A stretch of 64,000 nt of DNA from Roseiarcus sp963772555 (GTDB taxonomy: Bacteria; Pseudomonadota; Alphaproteobacteria; Rhizobiales; Beijerinckiaceae): positions 112,685-176,684 of the forward strand of contig CAVYXQ010000029.1 of assembly GCA_963772555.1 (NCBI GenBank). The letters run 5' to 3'. This document shows positions 63,458 through 64,000 of the stretch, one piece after another. The translations under genes were made by a program, and so were the position numbers. Below the pieces are notes generated by a model. The model was given only the letters and a program-made list of their open reading frames with translations, was not told the origin of the DNA and made no database searches. Numbering within the stretch: the stretch's first letter is position 1; each line of letters starts with the position of its first letter.

Positions 63458-64000
63458 AGATCGAAGCCCCTGACTTATGTCGAGACGGGTTCCTTTCTAC
63501 ACAGGAAGCGGGCGCTCTCAAACCAGGCTGTGGCATCAAGCGCGGTCGGCGACCCGGCTTTCGTCGATACTCGTTCGCCTTGCAATGACTGAGACGGCGC
63601 GCGGCCAAAGTCGTGCGACTCCGCAAGGGACGCCGACGCGAGTGCGGGCAGGCCGACGGACTTCGGACTCTTGGGCCCCGCGTCGTCGCCTGCTTGGCAT
63701 GGAGGGTGTTTCATCCCGAAAAGTTTCACATCCTTGCCAACAGGCTGGAACGTCGCTTCCAAATCTTCTCGTCCGCCAGCCTGGATGGCCGGGGTCGGGC
63801 CCGGCCGGGACGAATCGGAACAATGGCCGGAAACTTACCCCGCTACTGCCTCTTTGCTCTATCCCGTTGAAACAGCTGCGAACGGCAATGGGCAAGCCCT
63901 ATTATGAGTTGGCGTGGATCCACTGGCGGCGGCGCATCCGCTTAACGTCGGCGGTCGGCCCTTTTGGCCTGAGTAACGCAGGCCGTCACACGGCCCGCGT
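63458..64000. other. Window-end region, no gene recognised
   Basis: No frame on either strand shows recognisable protein sequence over these 543 bases. The segment upstream of the pentapeptide-protein start should carry its promoter. Near 63917 GGATCC and a GCAGGCCGTCACACGGCC run are unremarkable. A gene may begin beyond the window. Confidence 0.4.

Overview
The window looks like a high-GC alphaproteobacterial chromosome, most likely Hyphomicrobiales (Rhizobiales). The evidence is dense sugar ABC-transporter loci in the rhizobial style, a FixL/FixJ-type two-component pair, AACAGGGAA-type palindromic repeats of a kind I associate with Bradyrhizobium and Methylocystis relatives (from memory), and GANTC sites behaving as if modified by CcrM. 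A gene fusing a methanofuran-type MfnB domain to dihydroneopterin aldolase near 60 kb suggests methylotrophic ancestry. The genus cannot be fixed from sequence alone.

Region 1 (0-20.6 kb) is a large carbohydrate locus. The + strand starts with an RhaS/LsrB-type ABC transporter (permease tail, permease, binding protein), then a GMC oxidoreductase. A long minus-strand operon follows, read from 16.25 kb down to 4.2 kb: UgpC/MalK-type ATPase, creatininase-family hydrolase, Tat-exported solute-binding protein, two permeases, BtpA/SgcQ-like protein, M42 peptidase (SgcX/FrvX-like), FGGY kinase, remnant of a ribose-type ABC ATPase, L-rhamnose mutarotase, SDR dehydrogenase and an RbsC-type permease. 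Facing it on the + strand are a ribokinase, a TIM-barrel sugar isomerase, a second PfkB kinase and a shikimate-dehydrogenase-like enzyme.

Region 2 (20.6-31.5 kb) starts with an IS1634-type element. A second sugar ABC operon follows (binding protein, two permeases with extra membrane segments, ATPase, minus strand), then a divergent PfkB kinase and a minus-strand trio of HxlA-like synthase, HxlB-like isomerase and FGGY kinase. The trio suggests an unusual ketose pathway using ribulose-monophosphate-type enzymes.

Region 3 (31.5-49 kb) is accessory. It opens with an integrase remnant abutting a DNA-ligase remnant. Next is a protein-quality-control and redox cluster: Hsp20 behind a possible RNA thermometer, DnaK, GrpE, PoxB-like enzyme, DJ-1/PfpI protein, SDH-family membrane protease, rhomboid protease, and a cyclic-nucleotide-binding flavoprotein without the thioredoxin-reductase CxxC. 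A damaged LuxR gene, a PAS histidine kinase and a FixJ-like regulator follow, and a second IS1634-type element closes the region.

Region 4 (49-64 kb) holds a patatin-like phospholipase, a DUF2254 membrane protein, PPK2, an HlyD/RbbA-like/YhhJ-like efflux system, a HWE/HisKA_2-type histidine kinase, an L,D-transpeptidase, the MfnB-FolB fusion, and a pentapeptide-repeat membrane protein broken by an internal deletion.

A striking window-wide signal is that many otherwise intact genes carry single-base frameshifts. Six of these are one-base insertions inside a GANTC motif, and at least four others are one-base losses in C runs. I infer that these are mostly base-calling errors at methylated GANTC sites and in homopolymers rather than true pseudogenes. 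I therefore give such genes as single features over their reconstructed extent.
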